From Cerioporus squamosus (Eukaryota > Basidiomycota > Agaricomycetes > Polyporales > Polyporaceae): 64,000 bases of DNA. The notes beneath the pieces are model-generated. The model ran no database searches. It worked only from the letters and a program-made list of their open reading frames with translations, and was not told where the DNA came from. Below are positions 50,201 to 61,489 of this stretch, one piece after another (within the stretch, counting starts at the first letter, position 1; every line of letters starts with the position of its first letter). Position numbers and translations under genes: made by a program. Location of the stretch: NCBI GenBank assembly GCA_022592435.1, contig JABYQS010000160.1, positions 19,574 through 83,573 of the forward strand. Reading direction: 5' to 3'.

Positions 50201-53200
50201 CGGCGGGCAGGGGAGTCCGTGCGGCGTTCGGCGGTCGCAGAGCCAGCACTTCGACAATTCGGAAACTCATTCGAGCAGCTCAGGGAATCGGGAAGACGGG
50301 TCGACCTCGAGGCACCGCGAGCCCGCACCGTGTGCTCGTTCGAAGACACGGGATGCCATACATAGCAGTTGACGCCGACGTTGGGACCTATCTCGCGCAT
50401 GGCCCCCTGGCGAAGCGAACTCTGGAGGTGTTTGTGCGACCCAGAAAGCAACTTGGCTGCATTCCGACGGCGTCCGGCTCGGCGGGCACGCTGCGAGGTG
50501 CAAGTTGGCCATGGCGGAGTGAGCGACGTCTTCGGTGTCGCGATGCGCAGGCGTGCGGCGCTCCGAGGCATCGCGAAGCCCAGAGTCGGATGAACACGCG
50601 CAGTGAACGACTGGATTGCGGACTGCACACTGCACAACAGTGGCAGAAGCAGGCGATCGATGGCAGCGCCCTAGCTCATCCGGCAACTTGTCCCATGGCC
50701 TGCAGGGCCACCGGTCCGAGTCGCGACTCGCCCTCCCTTCGCCCGGCTTCCTGTCCTTCTCTGCTTCTCGATCGGGAATCGGGGTTGCCGTGCGTGGGTG
50801 CAGGGACAGCCTAATGCGACGTCATCACGCCATCTGCGCGCGATCCCGTCGGGAAGGAAGGCCGCAGCCGCAGCCTGGCGACTCGCGAGCTTTCTGTACA
50901 CACAGTCGCGCAGCTGCTCGAAGCGGACGGTAGAAGTCGAAGATGGGGATTCGAAGCCGAACCGACGCGCAGGGAGAACACATACATAGGAGAGCGGGGC
51001 CTGCAGCTGCAGCAGGTGGCGAGCGAAGTGCGTCGCGCGCCCGCTTCCGATCGAGAAGAGGCGCAGCGGTCGGCGTTGTGCGCGACGGGAAGCCCGTGCC
51101 ACTGCCTGCCACTGCATATATTCGCGAATCACCTGCAGTCAGCTGGCAACGCGCAGGCAACGCTGCAGCGGCTGCTTCCCGGCCTTCGACGTCTTCGGTC
51201 TTCGCGGGCTTCCAAGTTCGAAGTTCGATGCGTCGCGAGTCTGCCCGACGCAAGGTGCAACGGCCGCCGCCTCCTGTCCGCCGACGCCACGGTGTCTCTG
51301 CGGCGGTGTGCCATGATGGTTCTGTAAGTATTGAAGGGATGGAAGTCGGGGAGATGCCGTGGAGAATCGCCCTCCTTCCATAATCTTCGGTGCGCCACAT
51401 CCTGATCCTTACGGTGCCTGCCAGGGTCAGCGCGTTGTGGGGGCCATGGCTGTACTTGCGTACGTCGGTGAACATGACACGGGGGAGAAGCACCCTCGCG
51501 TCGATGCGTTGCCGACCTCTGGGCGAGTATATCGGGGAGAGGCGACCACCGCAACTCGACGGGCTTGAACGTCACGCGTCACCGCACACACTGCACTCCG
51601 AATGGCCGACGCCCGACAGTGCAGAAACTGTCACGCCATTTCTTCTTCGGCACCCGCCTCCACGACCGAGAGATACCTGTATGGACACGATCACGAGCAC
51701 CTCTTGCATACATACGCTGTGCTTCTTCGGCCGCTGCAGAGCTGGGCGGTGTCTGGGGCCGGTGACCCTGAGGGGGGTTACGCGCGGCCCTCCTCGCTTC
51801 CGGAGAACCGTGGCACGCTGTCCGATCGTTGGCAGGCGGCAGGCCTCTGTTGGATGCGAAGCGGCGGTCAGTTTGGATGCCGAGGAGTGCCACAACGGAC
51901 ACACAATTTCGCGGGTGGCGTTGACGTCGGTGGCAGGCCGGGGAACTGGTGGCGCAGGATAACAGGATGCCACTTTCGTTCGGAGGGCTTCTGCGTGCGG
52001 TGGGGGGTGGATGTATGCGCCCGCGGCCCGCCGGTGGTCTGTGTGGTCGAGGTTGTTTAGCAGCACGGTCGCGATCGGGTCTGCTTACTTACTTGAGATG
52101 TGCACACGTACGGCTAGCGGATGCGCAGCGTCCGAGAACGGCAACGGGCACCTCGAGGGATCGAACCGCGATGCCTGCAAATTGACATGCTTTGTACGCG
52201 TCGTCGAGGCCGCCAAATCGAAGACGCGTGCGTGCATGGCCCAGACGGCGACAGCTTCGCTGGCACACTTGCTCGCGAACGTTCTCCGCGGAAGTTCGGC
52301 CGACATCCTGCTCGCTGCCGGGGAGAAGGGTGGCCGGATACCTCCCAAGCGAGGCTCTGGCTGACGTCGGCGTCGGCGTCGTGTAAGGTCTTCTTCCAGC
52401 TGCCAAAGTGCGGCACGGGCGACTGGGCGCGAGCGTGTGCGTTCCCTGCCTGATGGTATGCGAGCTTGAAGCTGCAGCTCGCCGGTGGCTTTATACGAGT
52501 TCTTGTCCGTCTGTCAGCTAAAGGGTGTCTGCACTCTGCGGGTTGAGGCTGGTGAGGCTGAGAACCCGAGCTCCGAGAGTTGCGAGACGACGGACAGGTG
52601 GATAGTCGATAAGGCAGTGGAACTATAGTCCATAGTGCCGTCGCACGGACTGGTTCATAGTACCGTCGCACGAAGGACCGGGTATTCATAAACACCCGTA
52701 CACTCACCAGCGTACCTCGAACTAGAACCCTCGGTGCGAGGAACTCGACTCGTGTCCGTGCTCGACGTACTATGGTAACTTCACGGCCAAGGCAGGCCGC
52801 CCAGGGTTTCCTAGACAGCGCAAGTCAGCTCCTTCAGCAACTCCGCGAGAGACCATGAGGATTTCTTACTGACCGCACGTGGGTGGCGAAGTCAAGTGTT
52901 CGACTCCTGCTGGCGGCGGTGTGTGCTCTACGCGGGCAAATCGAGAGAATCCGCTGCGGCTTGCCTGAAGAGTGCGAGTGCGATCGGAGCACGCAGCATG
53001 GCTGAGGATGAGACCGCTGGCGCAATGCGATGTTGTCCCGGTGGCGAGCCGCGTCGGCTGGCCATTGCCACGGCTAGTCGACCCCGTGTATTCCCTGACC
53101 CCTCTGAGTCTGTAGCTGTTCACTGTGTCCGTGGCCAGAGACTGATCCGTTGCAAGTGAGGGTACGGTGAGATCCAGGGATAGAGATAGCGAAGAGTGCA

Positions 53201-55302
53201 CGGTTCCCGGAGGTCGGTGTCCTGAGTCGACGCCCGAGGTCGTGGTGCTCCCCATCACGGTTCCAAGTATCCCAGTGGGCGGCAGCGCGGTGCTGTGTGC
53301 CAGTGCATCCCAGTGCAAAACACGACCGCAAGCGCGAGCGTAAGCAGCGCTGCTGGCTGGCGAGGAGAGGCGGCGCGAGTGTTGGATGTTGAACGTTGGA
53401 CGTTGAGGCTTGGAGCCTCCACCCGAGCCAGCGATGGCGGGCACGACTGCGACTGCGACTCGCCGCGGCACGGGCGGGCATGGGTGACGAGTTCGAACGG
53501 CGTGAGCCTGTCCTCTTCCGAATCGACAATGCTGGCGCAAGTGGACGTGCAATGCGTGATTGGGGATCCTAGAGCCACTCAGAGCCAGGGCCCGGCGCTG
53601 ATATGCTGGCAGTGGTCGACACGAGGAGAGTCGCGAGAGATGCGGGGACCGGCTGAGCATGCGAGAGGAGCAGATTGGCGGACTGGTTATAGGCAACAGG
53701 AGGGACTGCCCGGGCATCCCGCCAGGGTGGACGCTCACTGCTCTTATTGCACCATCTCCTACTGCGACCAGCTCCTACGACCGACCTATTATTATTGAGC
53801 AGTTGTCAGGTTTCCGGTCAGGTTGCAAAAACTGACCTAAATATACGCCCCGCTGTAGCTGTAACATCTTGTATCCGCGATACATATGCATTGCGAGCAA
53901 CCATGCGATCTCGTGACCCGCCCGCTTGCGCACGGCGACGACAATTGCATGCTTACCTGCGCAAGAAGAACGTGCTGGGCCAGAGCCCAGCGAGACCGAA
54001 TGCACTCTGCAGATCGCACTCAGGCCCTGCGTGTTCGACAAGAGCGGGCCGCCCGAAGCGTTGCCAGCCACTCGAGCCCGGCGCCCACCTCAATCTGCTG
54101 GCTGACGGTAGAGTGTAGGCAGTCGTGAACTCGAAGACGAGGGAGTTAGGTGCGCTATTGCTCGCTTCTTCCGGGAGCGTTCACGTCTGCTACCGCACCC
54201 GATCGGCGGGTGGCCTGGGAGCAGTAAAGCGACCTGCAAGACGATTGGAAGCGTTGTACTATGTGAGAACAAATCGAGCCAAGCCTCAAGGACGAGGATA
54301 GAACGCACCATTCCATTTCAGGGTGGGAGAACAGGCGCAGCGCGATGTCGGATTGCGTGCAGACGTTCAATGCTGGTAGGCAGATGGTACGTTGCGCGAG
54401 TATGAGCGGCGTGCGTCAGCGTACTGTCATAACATAGGGCCGCCACCGTGACGGCGTGCACGGTGTCTGCGACTCACCGATGAGCGGATTGACTACTTAC
54501 TGTGCCATGGCATGGCCAGGCATCAGGCTGATGTCACCTTTGAGAACGTCCAGCATTATACAGTACGAGAGGGTTGCCATGGCGATTACTCTGAAGGTAA
54601 GTTACCTCAGGAGACTGAGCTTGTGAGGAGCAGGGAGAAAGAGAAGGGCAAGGCACGAAGACAAGAGGTGTGGCGGACTAGGGCGGACTCCAGGGCCCGG
54701 GAGTCGGCCCGCCGCAAAAGCCGAGCGCTCGCCCGAAGCGGCGGACCCCGCCGCCTGCTCCGACTCGAGACGGTGGCGGCGACCTCGCACACGTTCATCT
54801 TCCCCACTGCTTTCTAAAGACGTACCTCCTCAGTTGCACTCAGGTAGTAGAGTCTTGTCAGCTTGGTAGGCATCGTGAATGCTTTGTGGTTCCTGGGGTA
54901 CTTATCGTTGGTCGAGGTCGGCGGTGGCTGAAAACGCGGTCGAGCCAAGTTGATGCGTCGCTGCGGTTCAATCCTCGCAATGTTGGTATGATCAAATGCG
55001 CGTGGCAAAGCAAAATAAGCCGCAAGAAGAAGCAAGGCAAAAGGATGAACGGGAGAGGAGATATCGTCGTTCGAAGTTTCAAGTGGAGACGGTCAAGGGC
55101 AGAGCGCAGGTGGTGGCGTCCCGCGCGGCGCGGCGCCAAACGACAAGTGGTGTGAAAAGCGCTGTAACTTTAATATAAGGCTCTTCAAAACCACGCCAAC
55201 GACGATATCCTGTATGATTGATTGTACAACAGATTGACAGTGCATCGACGCATCGCGCTGTTCCATACATCCAACTCTCCCCCCATCGTCACCAAACCCC
55301 AC
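45289..55302. other. 10-kb GC-rich, simple-repeat-rich, gene-poor stretch
   Basis: Long open frames overlap on several frames and strands at once, which is the signature of high GC rather than coding. No family was recognised. Imperfect tandem motifs recur: GGGTGCTG-type units at about 46905-46950, (GACCAC)7 at 47221-47262, GATTGTCAATTGTC units at about 48450-48485, AAGTAGCGAGGGG pairs at about 48210-48235, GAGGCCT units at about 49308-49325, and GAAGGC units at about 49870-49890. No transposon proteins or rRNA were seen. The last 0.5 kb contains the 3' flank of the UBP6 gene. Confidence 0.4.
47221..47262. repeat. (GACCAC)7 microsatellite
   Basis: Seven perfect hexamer units, preceded by degenerate units. 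Depending on frame and strand it reads as poly-(Asp-His), poly-Thr or poly-Val; none of these frames is part of a recognisable gene. Confidence 0.85.
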
Positions 55303-57512
55303 TTACACCAACGGGCGCGTCCTGTACAACAGCACATACGCCGACGCGTCCTGCCCACCTCCCGACAGCGTCTCCAGCTTCTCCGCGGGAAGATCGACAC
55401 CTTGTCGTCGTCGAACTTGTACCAGTCCTCGTCCCCCTCCTCGGGGCTCACGCCCTTCGCAGCGCCGGCCGTCGCCGCGGGCAGCGCGCTCTTCTTCACG
55501 AAGCCGATGTAGTGCCCCGCGTCCGCCTCCGCGCCCTTGTGCGTGACGATTCGCGAGCTCGTACTGCCCCGTCGTGCTGCTCCCGATGTCGTTCTTCACG
55601 TCCGGAGGGATGAGTGCATCGAGCTCCGCGCCCTCCTTCGCGCGATACACGCTCTCGTCCTCGAGCTCGGCACCGGCGACAGCCTTGCCCTTGTCGTCCG
55701 ACGCGGCAACAGGTGCGGGTGCGGGCTCGGCGGTCGACGAGGAAGCGGCGGGGGCGGATGCGTCGGCCATCTGGACGTCGCCCTCCTTGTCCTTCGCGGG
55801 CTGCGCAGCCTTGGTCCGCTTGCGCACCTTGCGGCGCTCGCCACGCTCCTTCTCGAACTCCTTCAGCTTGCGGCTGACGGGCAGGAGCTTCTCTCTGAGC
55901 TCTTCGGTCGCGATATCGGGCGTCGTACTCCGTTGGGAACTTCACTCTCCGCTGTGGGTAGTGCTTGGTGTCAGGGTACTGGTCAGGAATATGCTCTCCG
56001 ATCGACGCACCATAATCTTCGCCTTCTTGCCGATGTCGCGTTTCCATGCGAAACGGACCATGTGCACGGTGAGGTATGCTGGGAGGCGGGCGAGGCGCTG
56101 TGTTGAGGTGTAGACCGCCTCGCGTCCGAGAGTTGGCGACTGCTTCTCCACCTTGCCATCGAGTGCCTGGTAGATAGAGGTTTTCGCTTCAGCATGTTGC
56201 GCTGGATCCGTGCGAGCATGCGCGACGCACCTCCATGATGCCTTGTTGCATGTAGTTGACGGCGCCCGAAATGTTACATGAGATCTTGAGCACCTTCTCG
56301 GTGGTACGGACTCTGGTTCTTCCGGAGCTTCATCGCATTTTAATCTGTGAGCGGCGGGTCAGATACCATGAACAATCCAACGCGCTCCAAGGGACATACA
56401 CTCTGCGGAGCACGCCTGTCATGTACTGGTCCACAAACTTGGCGCTCGCAGACGAGCCTGACGACGGTCCCGGGACCTCCTTCAGCGCGTTCGTCAACTG
56501 CACCCAGCACTCTTCCGCATCTACAAGTGACGTCAGATGTCAGCAATCGAGATTGGGACGAGCATTCTGACCTTGTTGTGCATAGCCGCCGCCCATCAGT
56601 GCCTTCATACCCGTTGCACGAGACTGTTCGGCGAACTGAGGGAATGCGTGGCGAAGCGCTGCGAGGAAGCCGAGGGGGTAACACTGTCGGTGGTCTTGGC
56701 CATGTTGGTATAGAGGTTGCGCAATGCCATCGGGAGACCTGGAGGCGCAGACCTACAAGTGCGAACGTCAGGGTGAGTTGGTAAAGAGACGGGGCGTGCT
56801 CACTGTTCGAGAGCGGTCTGAAGCTCAGGGATCGCACGCATCGCTTGGAGAGTCGCGTTCATGTAGCATGTGTTGCCCAAGTTTACCAGACCAACTGGTA
56901 GAGATAGCTGTTCACAGGTGATGAGCCGGTCAGATAGGCTTCACCATTTGCAGACTCGGCTTACAGCTTGTGCTAATGAAGTGTCATCCATGTCTGCAAA
57001 CAGAGGCATTAGTACTCGGCCTCAGCGGGATTACGAGAGACAATGGAGCGGGTATGCTGCCTTGGGAGGGCTCGGGTGGAATGGACGCGCACACGGGGGT
57101 TTCGATAGCCGGAGTTGACGAACGCACCTTTCCAAGAATTGTATCGGTGTGGAGGGAGGTTTTGGCAACTCTCCCGCAGCTCCGATCACCATGAACGTTT
57201 GTCCCTAGTCAAGCAATCAGCCACGCCGCAGGAGAGGTAATGGCGCAGAGTACTGACTGCTTTGGGTGCGACTTTGCGCCAATCTGTGTCATCCTGCACG
57301 CGCGTATAGCCAGTGTAAATACGGCAAGCCTTGCTTGACCATGAAGAACACGCACCTTGAGTATGCCACCCTTGATCATGACCTTCATGCGGTCAGGTGG
57401 AACGCCGGTGACCTGGTAGACTGCATCCTTGAAAACAGCCGGCGGAGGTCGGGGTCGAGCTGCACGTCGTGCACCTTGCCAGCGTGTTTGACTTTGACGG
57501 CGAGGGGAGCAT
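55303..57512 (-). CDS. UBP6: Ubiquitin C-terminal hydrolase UBP6/USP14 (several frame breaks)
   Basis: Proteasome-associated deubiquitinase. Minus-strand exons: 57512-57356, 57293-57258, 57204-57128, 56993-56965, 56907-56804, 56752-56572, 56520-56400, 56344-56231, 56166-56011 and 55951-55303, about 540 codons, normal for the family. An N-terminal ubiquitin-like domain (VKVKHAGKVHDVQLD, FKDAVYQVTGVPPDRMKVM) docks on the proteasome. The USP domain has the Cys box VGLVNLGNTCYMNAT, AEECWVQLTNAL, LPAYLTVHMVRFAWKRD and the His box EADAGHYIGFVKK, and the tail is YVLLYRTRPLV. The frame breaks by single bases near 57505 (uncertain), 57444, 57130, 56676, 56305, 55919, 55551 and 55387, mostly in short homopolymers, while splice sites and catalytic residues are intact. 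I read these as sequence indels rather than a pseudogene, but decay cannot be excluded. Divergent from the BAP31-like gene. Confidence 0.88.
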
Positions 57513-57838
57513 GAGAGTGGTAAAGATGGGGGTAGGAGGCAAGAAGCGTTTGTGGCTTGCACTCCAGCCTGACGCGTACGCGTACGCGCAAAGACAGAGA
57601 TCGTAGATTATGCTGACAAACCCGTCTGGGCCACAAAAGGCAAACGAGGCAGGAGCGGGCGGCGAGGCCGGGCGATGACGTCGCGGCTCAGGGCGACGTG
57701 TCCGGTACGCGTCGAGGCTGCGCTCGGGTGGGCGCACGCTGCACGCCCTCTTATTGCCCTTCTCTCCAGACGACCACGACATCCTTCCCCCAATCTTCTA
57801 ACATTAGCACTTTCTCTCTCTCAAGCCCCGGATTCGCC
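57513..57838. promoter_or_regulatory. Divergent promoter of UBP6 and the BAP31-like gene, with tandem ACGCGT
   Basis: 326 nt between two oppositely facing starts. ACGCGT occurs twice, abutting, at 57572-57577 and 57578-57583, followed by a third partial unit. This matches the MCB core but may also simply be a CG-rich tandem; function is inferred. Confidence 0.5.
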
Positions 57839-58748
57839 ATGACTGTCTAGTACGTGCCGTGTTCACCACCAGCGAGTGTGGCCACGCTGACGACCATGTT
57901 CGGCCAGCTATACCCTCACGTTCATGCTCCTGGCAGCGGAGATGGCCACCTTCTGTGTTCTCGTTTTCCCGCTTCCTCATACTGTCCGCAAGAAGTTCTT
58001 CAACTTCCTCTCGGAGAGCCCCATTGTCGCAAAACTCGCATATGGTGTCAAAATAGCCTCATGTCCGTCTCCGCTCTTCGCCCGCCCGGAGTGCTCGCGC
58101 GACTTACTCGTTGGGTGCAGATTCATAACAATACTGTTTGTTGACGCGGTGCAGAGGATGTGGAGAGTCACCGCGGAGGCCGACCTGGCCAAGTCGTCCG
58201 GGACAGGGGCGCAGGACGTGCGCGCAGAGACGAACATGGCCGCGCGCAAGTTCTAGTGCGTGTCGATTCGTTCCGCATGTGGGATTTATTCTGACGCGTC
58301 TCCGTACAGCGCACAACGGACACCTACCTCACGGGGCTTCTGCCTGTTCCTCTCTCTGGTCCTCACCGCACCTTCTACATCATCCTCGAACTCATCCATA
58401 CGCAGGAGGAGTACGCGAAGCTGAAGAACGCGGTGAGTCCTGTTTTTCTCCTCATACTTGCAAAGCCTTACTTGTCACTGGTGCAGACCGGGAAGTCGGC
58501 TGGCGCTGACCAGGCCAAGCAAATCGAGGAGCTCAAGCAGAAGCTCGCAATCGCAGAGGCGAAGACGAAGGACTACGGTATGCGTCAGAGCATGCTCATT
58601 CATACACTCACACATGCTCACGTTCCGATCGCCGTTCCATTAAGACATCGTCAAGAAGCAAGCGGAGCAGAACGCCAAGGAGTACGACCGCCTCGCCACC
58701 GAGTACAACAAGAAGACGGGCAGCGTCTCTGACAAGCGCAAAGACTGA
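57839..58748 (+). CDS. BAP31/YET3-like ER membrane protein (several frame breaks)
   Basis: Relative of B-cell receptor-associated protein 31 (yeast Yet1/Yet3), a three-helix ER protein linked to cargo export and ER homeostasis. Exons: 57839-57849 (11 nt), 57908-about 58062, 58121-58255, 58310-58432, 58487-58577 and 58645-58748. Helix 1 reads YTLTFMLLAAEMATFCVLVFPLP, followed by VRKKFFNFLSESPIVAKLAY; helix 2 is FITILFVDAVQRMW; helix 3 FCLFLSLVL then FYIILELIHTQEEYAKL. The cytosolic coiled coil has QIEELKQKLAIAEAKTKDY and AKEYDRLATEYNKKTG, and ends in DKRKD, a possible Lys-rich ER-retrieval tail. The 58063-58120 intron does not keep frame with its flanks although reading through does, and the exon at 58310 shifts frame near 58320, 58335 and 58367. 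I attribute these breaks to sequence indels. Confidence 0.85.
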
Positions 58749-59156
58749 GTTGAAGCCTACGTCGCTGACAACTTGTATCTCTGCCGGTTGTCGTTGTGGA
58801 TCCCAACGGACTTCATTCCTGGCAAGTGTAGTAGTGCAAATTATGCTCTCGATGTCTATCATTGCTTTCTCTGATATTTGCTGTTATCGGCAAACATCTT
58901 ACCTTGTGAATGCCTTGCAGTAGGCCCACTCCAAGACGAACGAATGAACTTACTCGGCAAGTCGTACGGCGGGTGCCCTGGGTGCTCGTATAACCGCCCG
59001 ACTCAATGACGATACAACGCGTGGCCGCTGGTCCACTTGATGCAACAATTCAACAGCGTCTCTTTCTGTGTTTCTGAATACTGCACTGCCTTCGAATCTT
59101 GGGAGCGCAGCTATATGGGTACAGTACGCATGTTACATGCGAGAGAAAAGAAGTAG
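58749..59156. other. 3' flank of the BAP31-like gene
   Basis: About 0.4 kb with no gene recognised; likely the 3' UTR and spacer before the tRNA-like gene on the opposite strand. Confidence 0.4.
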
Positions 59157-59160
59157 AAAA
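59157..59160 (-). terminator. Pol III terminator (T4) of the tRNA gene
   Basis: On the minus strand a TTTT run begins about 5 nt after the discriminator base of the tRNA; a second TTTT run follows a little further on. Confidence 0.5.
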
Positions 59161-59165
59161 CGAAT

Positions 59166-59244
59166 TGAACCCTACCCGGATTGAACGGATGACCTTGTGG
59201 ATTCCCAGCTGGAATCACACGCGCTACCGCTGCGCCAAGTGTTC
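59166..59244 (-). tRNA. tRNA-Trp (anticodon CCA) with a short 7-nt intron
   Basis: Minus-strand cloverleaf of 79 nt. Acceptor GAACACT pairs with AGGGTTC (one mismatch); the D stem is GCGC/GCGC; the T arm is ATCCG-TTCAATC-CGGGT; the variable loop is AGGTC. The A box TGGCGCAGCGG and a B-box-like CGTTCAATCC are present. Reading the anticodon loop as TT-CCA-G with a 7-nt insertion (CTGGGAA) directly after position 37, the canonical intron site, leaves exactly 72 nt of mature tRNA and a stem TGTGA/CCACA with one mismatch. CCA is the tryptophan anticodon. An intron-free reading would give a GCT anticodon without the long variable arm of tRNA-Ser and without U33, so it is less likely. The two stem mismatches leave open a tRNA pseudogene or base errors. 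Confidence 0.62.
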
Positions 59245-60180
59245 ATGGTGTAACTGAATTCCAGACAGTATAGTAGCCAATTCATTTTAGCTTATCCCAA
59301 TGGCACAATGCCGAAGTTGGCTCATCTCGTCGTCCCATCCTCCGCTGACACTTGAAGTACAAGATCATCTCTTCACCACGTTCGGTGCGAGTATTCTCGC
59401 CGCTAGTCAGAGGAGCAGCGATAGTGCACGGTAGATTATGTACTAGCCCTAATTCGGCCTCATGGCAACCCCTCGTGATAGGCTTTCTCTAATCTCGAGT
59501 CCGCCTGGCGGCCCGGGTTTCTAACTGTGTCGTTGACTTGCTGTTCCTCCCTAGCTGCCTCGATCATCGAGTCTTTTGAGGCACTATTTATGCTGATGGC
59601 ACAAGATGAGGCAGTGGTCCAATGAACCTCTCGTCGCCCTTGCTCAGCTATCAGGCCCTGGACAGTCTGGACAACACTGCCAACACGAATGTCGACGAGG
59701 ACGTACACGTACAAGTTAGCAACATTCAGTCAAATATCCGCGAGAAATATCTCCCAGTGCGTTTCAGCGATCAGCGCAGGGAACGCCGCTCCAAACTATC
59801 GACTTGGGAGTCGGCTTCATACGGGGTCCGTGCAAGTGCGAGGACCCTGTGTAGCCTTACTGTCGTGAGGACAACGCTGGGCGCGGTGAGTATACGTGGA
59901 CGGTCTCCCTGGTGATGCGCTCTGTTCACTTCTCAGTGAGAGATTTCGTGACTCCTTGGCATTCAAAAGGCAGGTACCACGACACGCGCTCATTTTGGCT
60001 TACCTGGCTCAAAGTCTGGCACCGTCAACCATCCTGGATGAGCGATCACCAGCAGGGCACCATGGTTACACCAGTCTCCCGCAAGTCTCCCGTTATCCAC
60101 AGGGCACACGGATGTAAACTCACTGAGTCTGCGACATCGTGCTCTCTCCACATGCTGACCGGGATCGGACTCCCTAGCGG
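59245..60180. other. Intergenic stretch upstream of the chitinase
   Basis: No recognisable gene. Short frames on both strands (for example 59460-59714 minus and 59622-59915 plus) lack family resemblance. The 3' part should be the chitinase promoter. Confidence 0.4.
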
Positions 60181-60187
60181 ATATAAG
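60181..60187 (+). promoter_or_regulatory. TATA-like element of the chitinase gene
   Basis: ATATAAG lies about 105 nt upstream of the ATG at 60290, followed by a pyrimidine-rich leader. Confidence 0.5.
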
Positions 60188-60289
60188 ATGTGCCTCTGGT
60201 ACCTGCGTGCTTGCCATCGCCTTCGTCTGAGTCCTGTCCGCCCTTCACTTCTGACTTCTTTTGCCCTCTGGTAGGGATTATCTTTATCC

Positions 60290-61489
60290 ATGTTCACTTC
60301 GTCTTTCGTTCGATCCTTCGTCTTTTTCTCTGCGCTGGTCGCACTCGTGTGGTTTCTGGATTTCCTATCACACACATCCCTCGAGCCGGTCTCATCCCAG
60401 ATGGTCCGAAGTTCGTCGTTTACACCGACGCCGGCATTGGCAGCGGAGACGCTCTCCCACCTTTGGACCAGATCCAAGGGTTCAACGTTGTGTAAGTGGC
60501 CTGGCGTCCGCCTTGACCCAACTGCGCTATGCTGACGATCCGCTCAACAGGAACCTGGCGTTCTTGCTGTCGGACGGTCCGCACGACCAGGTACAGGTTT
60601 GGGCAAACCTGGACTCCCAGGCGCGCCAGGGCCTCAAGGCGCAGTACAACGACGCAGGCGTTTCCATCGTCGTCTCCGCTTTCGGCCAGACGGAGCTACC
60701 GACGAACGCGGGGCTCGATCCGGCCGCGCTCGCGAACCAGATGGCGCAGTTCGTGCTGACACGGACCTGGACGGGATCGACGTCGACTGGGAGGAGTTCG
60801 ACCTCGTCTTGAAGAAGCCGAACGTGGGCGAGCAGTGGCTTGCGACGTTCACCCAGACGCTGCGTGGGCAGCTGCCGAAGGGGCAGTTCATCCTTACCAT
60901 GCGCCCATTGGCCCGTGGTTCCAGCCCGGCTTGTGCCCTGGGGGCTGTTACCTCACTGTGGATCAGACCGTCGGTAGTCTGATTGACTGGGTAAGATATC
61001 GTCTCTGCCAGCAATGCCAGAGACTACTCACTGTTGCGCGGTGTCTTGTGTTCCCAGTACAATATCCAGTTCTACAACCGTGCGTGTGCTCTCCGCTGCT
61101 TCTTGTCTCACTGCTCGCACTCCATCCTAAACATCATCTCCCCTTCAGAGGTCCCCGGGCCCGGCTACGAAAGACTGTAACACGCTGGTGAACAGCGCCG
61201 GCGGCTCCGCGATCTTCGAGATCGTCAAGTCCGGCGTCGACATCGGCAAGCTCGACATCGGCAAGCCCGGCGCGTCGACTGATGCCGACAGCGGGTTCAT
61301 CGATCCCGAAACGTTGGGAACGTGCATCCAGCAGGCGATTCAGCAGGGCTGGAATGCGGCGTGATGGCGTTCGAGGTGCGTGTTGTCTCGGATCTGGGCG
61401 GACAGGGTACGCGCTGATGGTGGGTACGGACAGTTCCTGGGGCGAACACGGACTGGATATCTGCCGTAAAGGGAGGTTCGTTCGCGTGA
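60290..61489 (+). CDS. GH18 chitinase-like glycoside hydrolase (several frame breaks)
   Basis: Glycoside hydrolase family 18 enzyme, probably a secreted endochitinase or related GlcNAc-polymer hydrolase. Exons: 60290-60491, 60551-60990, 61058-61079, 61149-61375 and a last exon ending near 61489; about 330-350 residues expected. A hydrophobic start (MFTSSFVRSFVFFSALVALV) looks like a signal peptide. The TIM-barrel markers follow in order: PKFVVYTDAGIGSG (first strand), VVNLAFLLSDGP, the SxGG-like region GVSIVVSAFGQTE, and the catalytic DLDGIDVDWEEFD, which fits DxxDxDxE with the acid Glu present. Then come QFILT, PIGPWFQP, IDWYNIQFYN and AIQQGW. Single-base frame breaks sit near 60348, 60760, 60897, 61173 and 61358, plus an uncertain last exon; only by ignoring them does the family sequence emerge. 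Intact motifs and splice sites favour sequence indels over a pseudogene. Confidence 0.83.

Noticed and set aside
59200..59216. tRNA-Ser with anticodon GCT
   Set aside because: The alternative anticodon hairpin has no U at position 33, and the molecule lacks the long variable arm required for tRNA-Ser.
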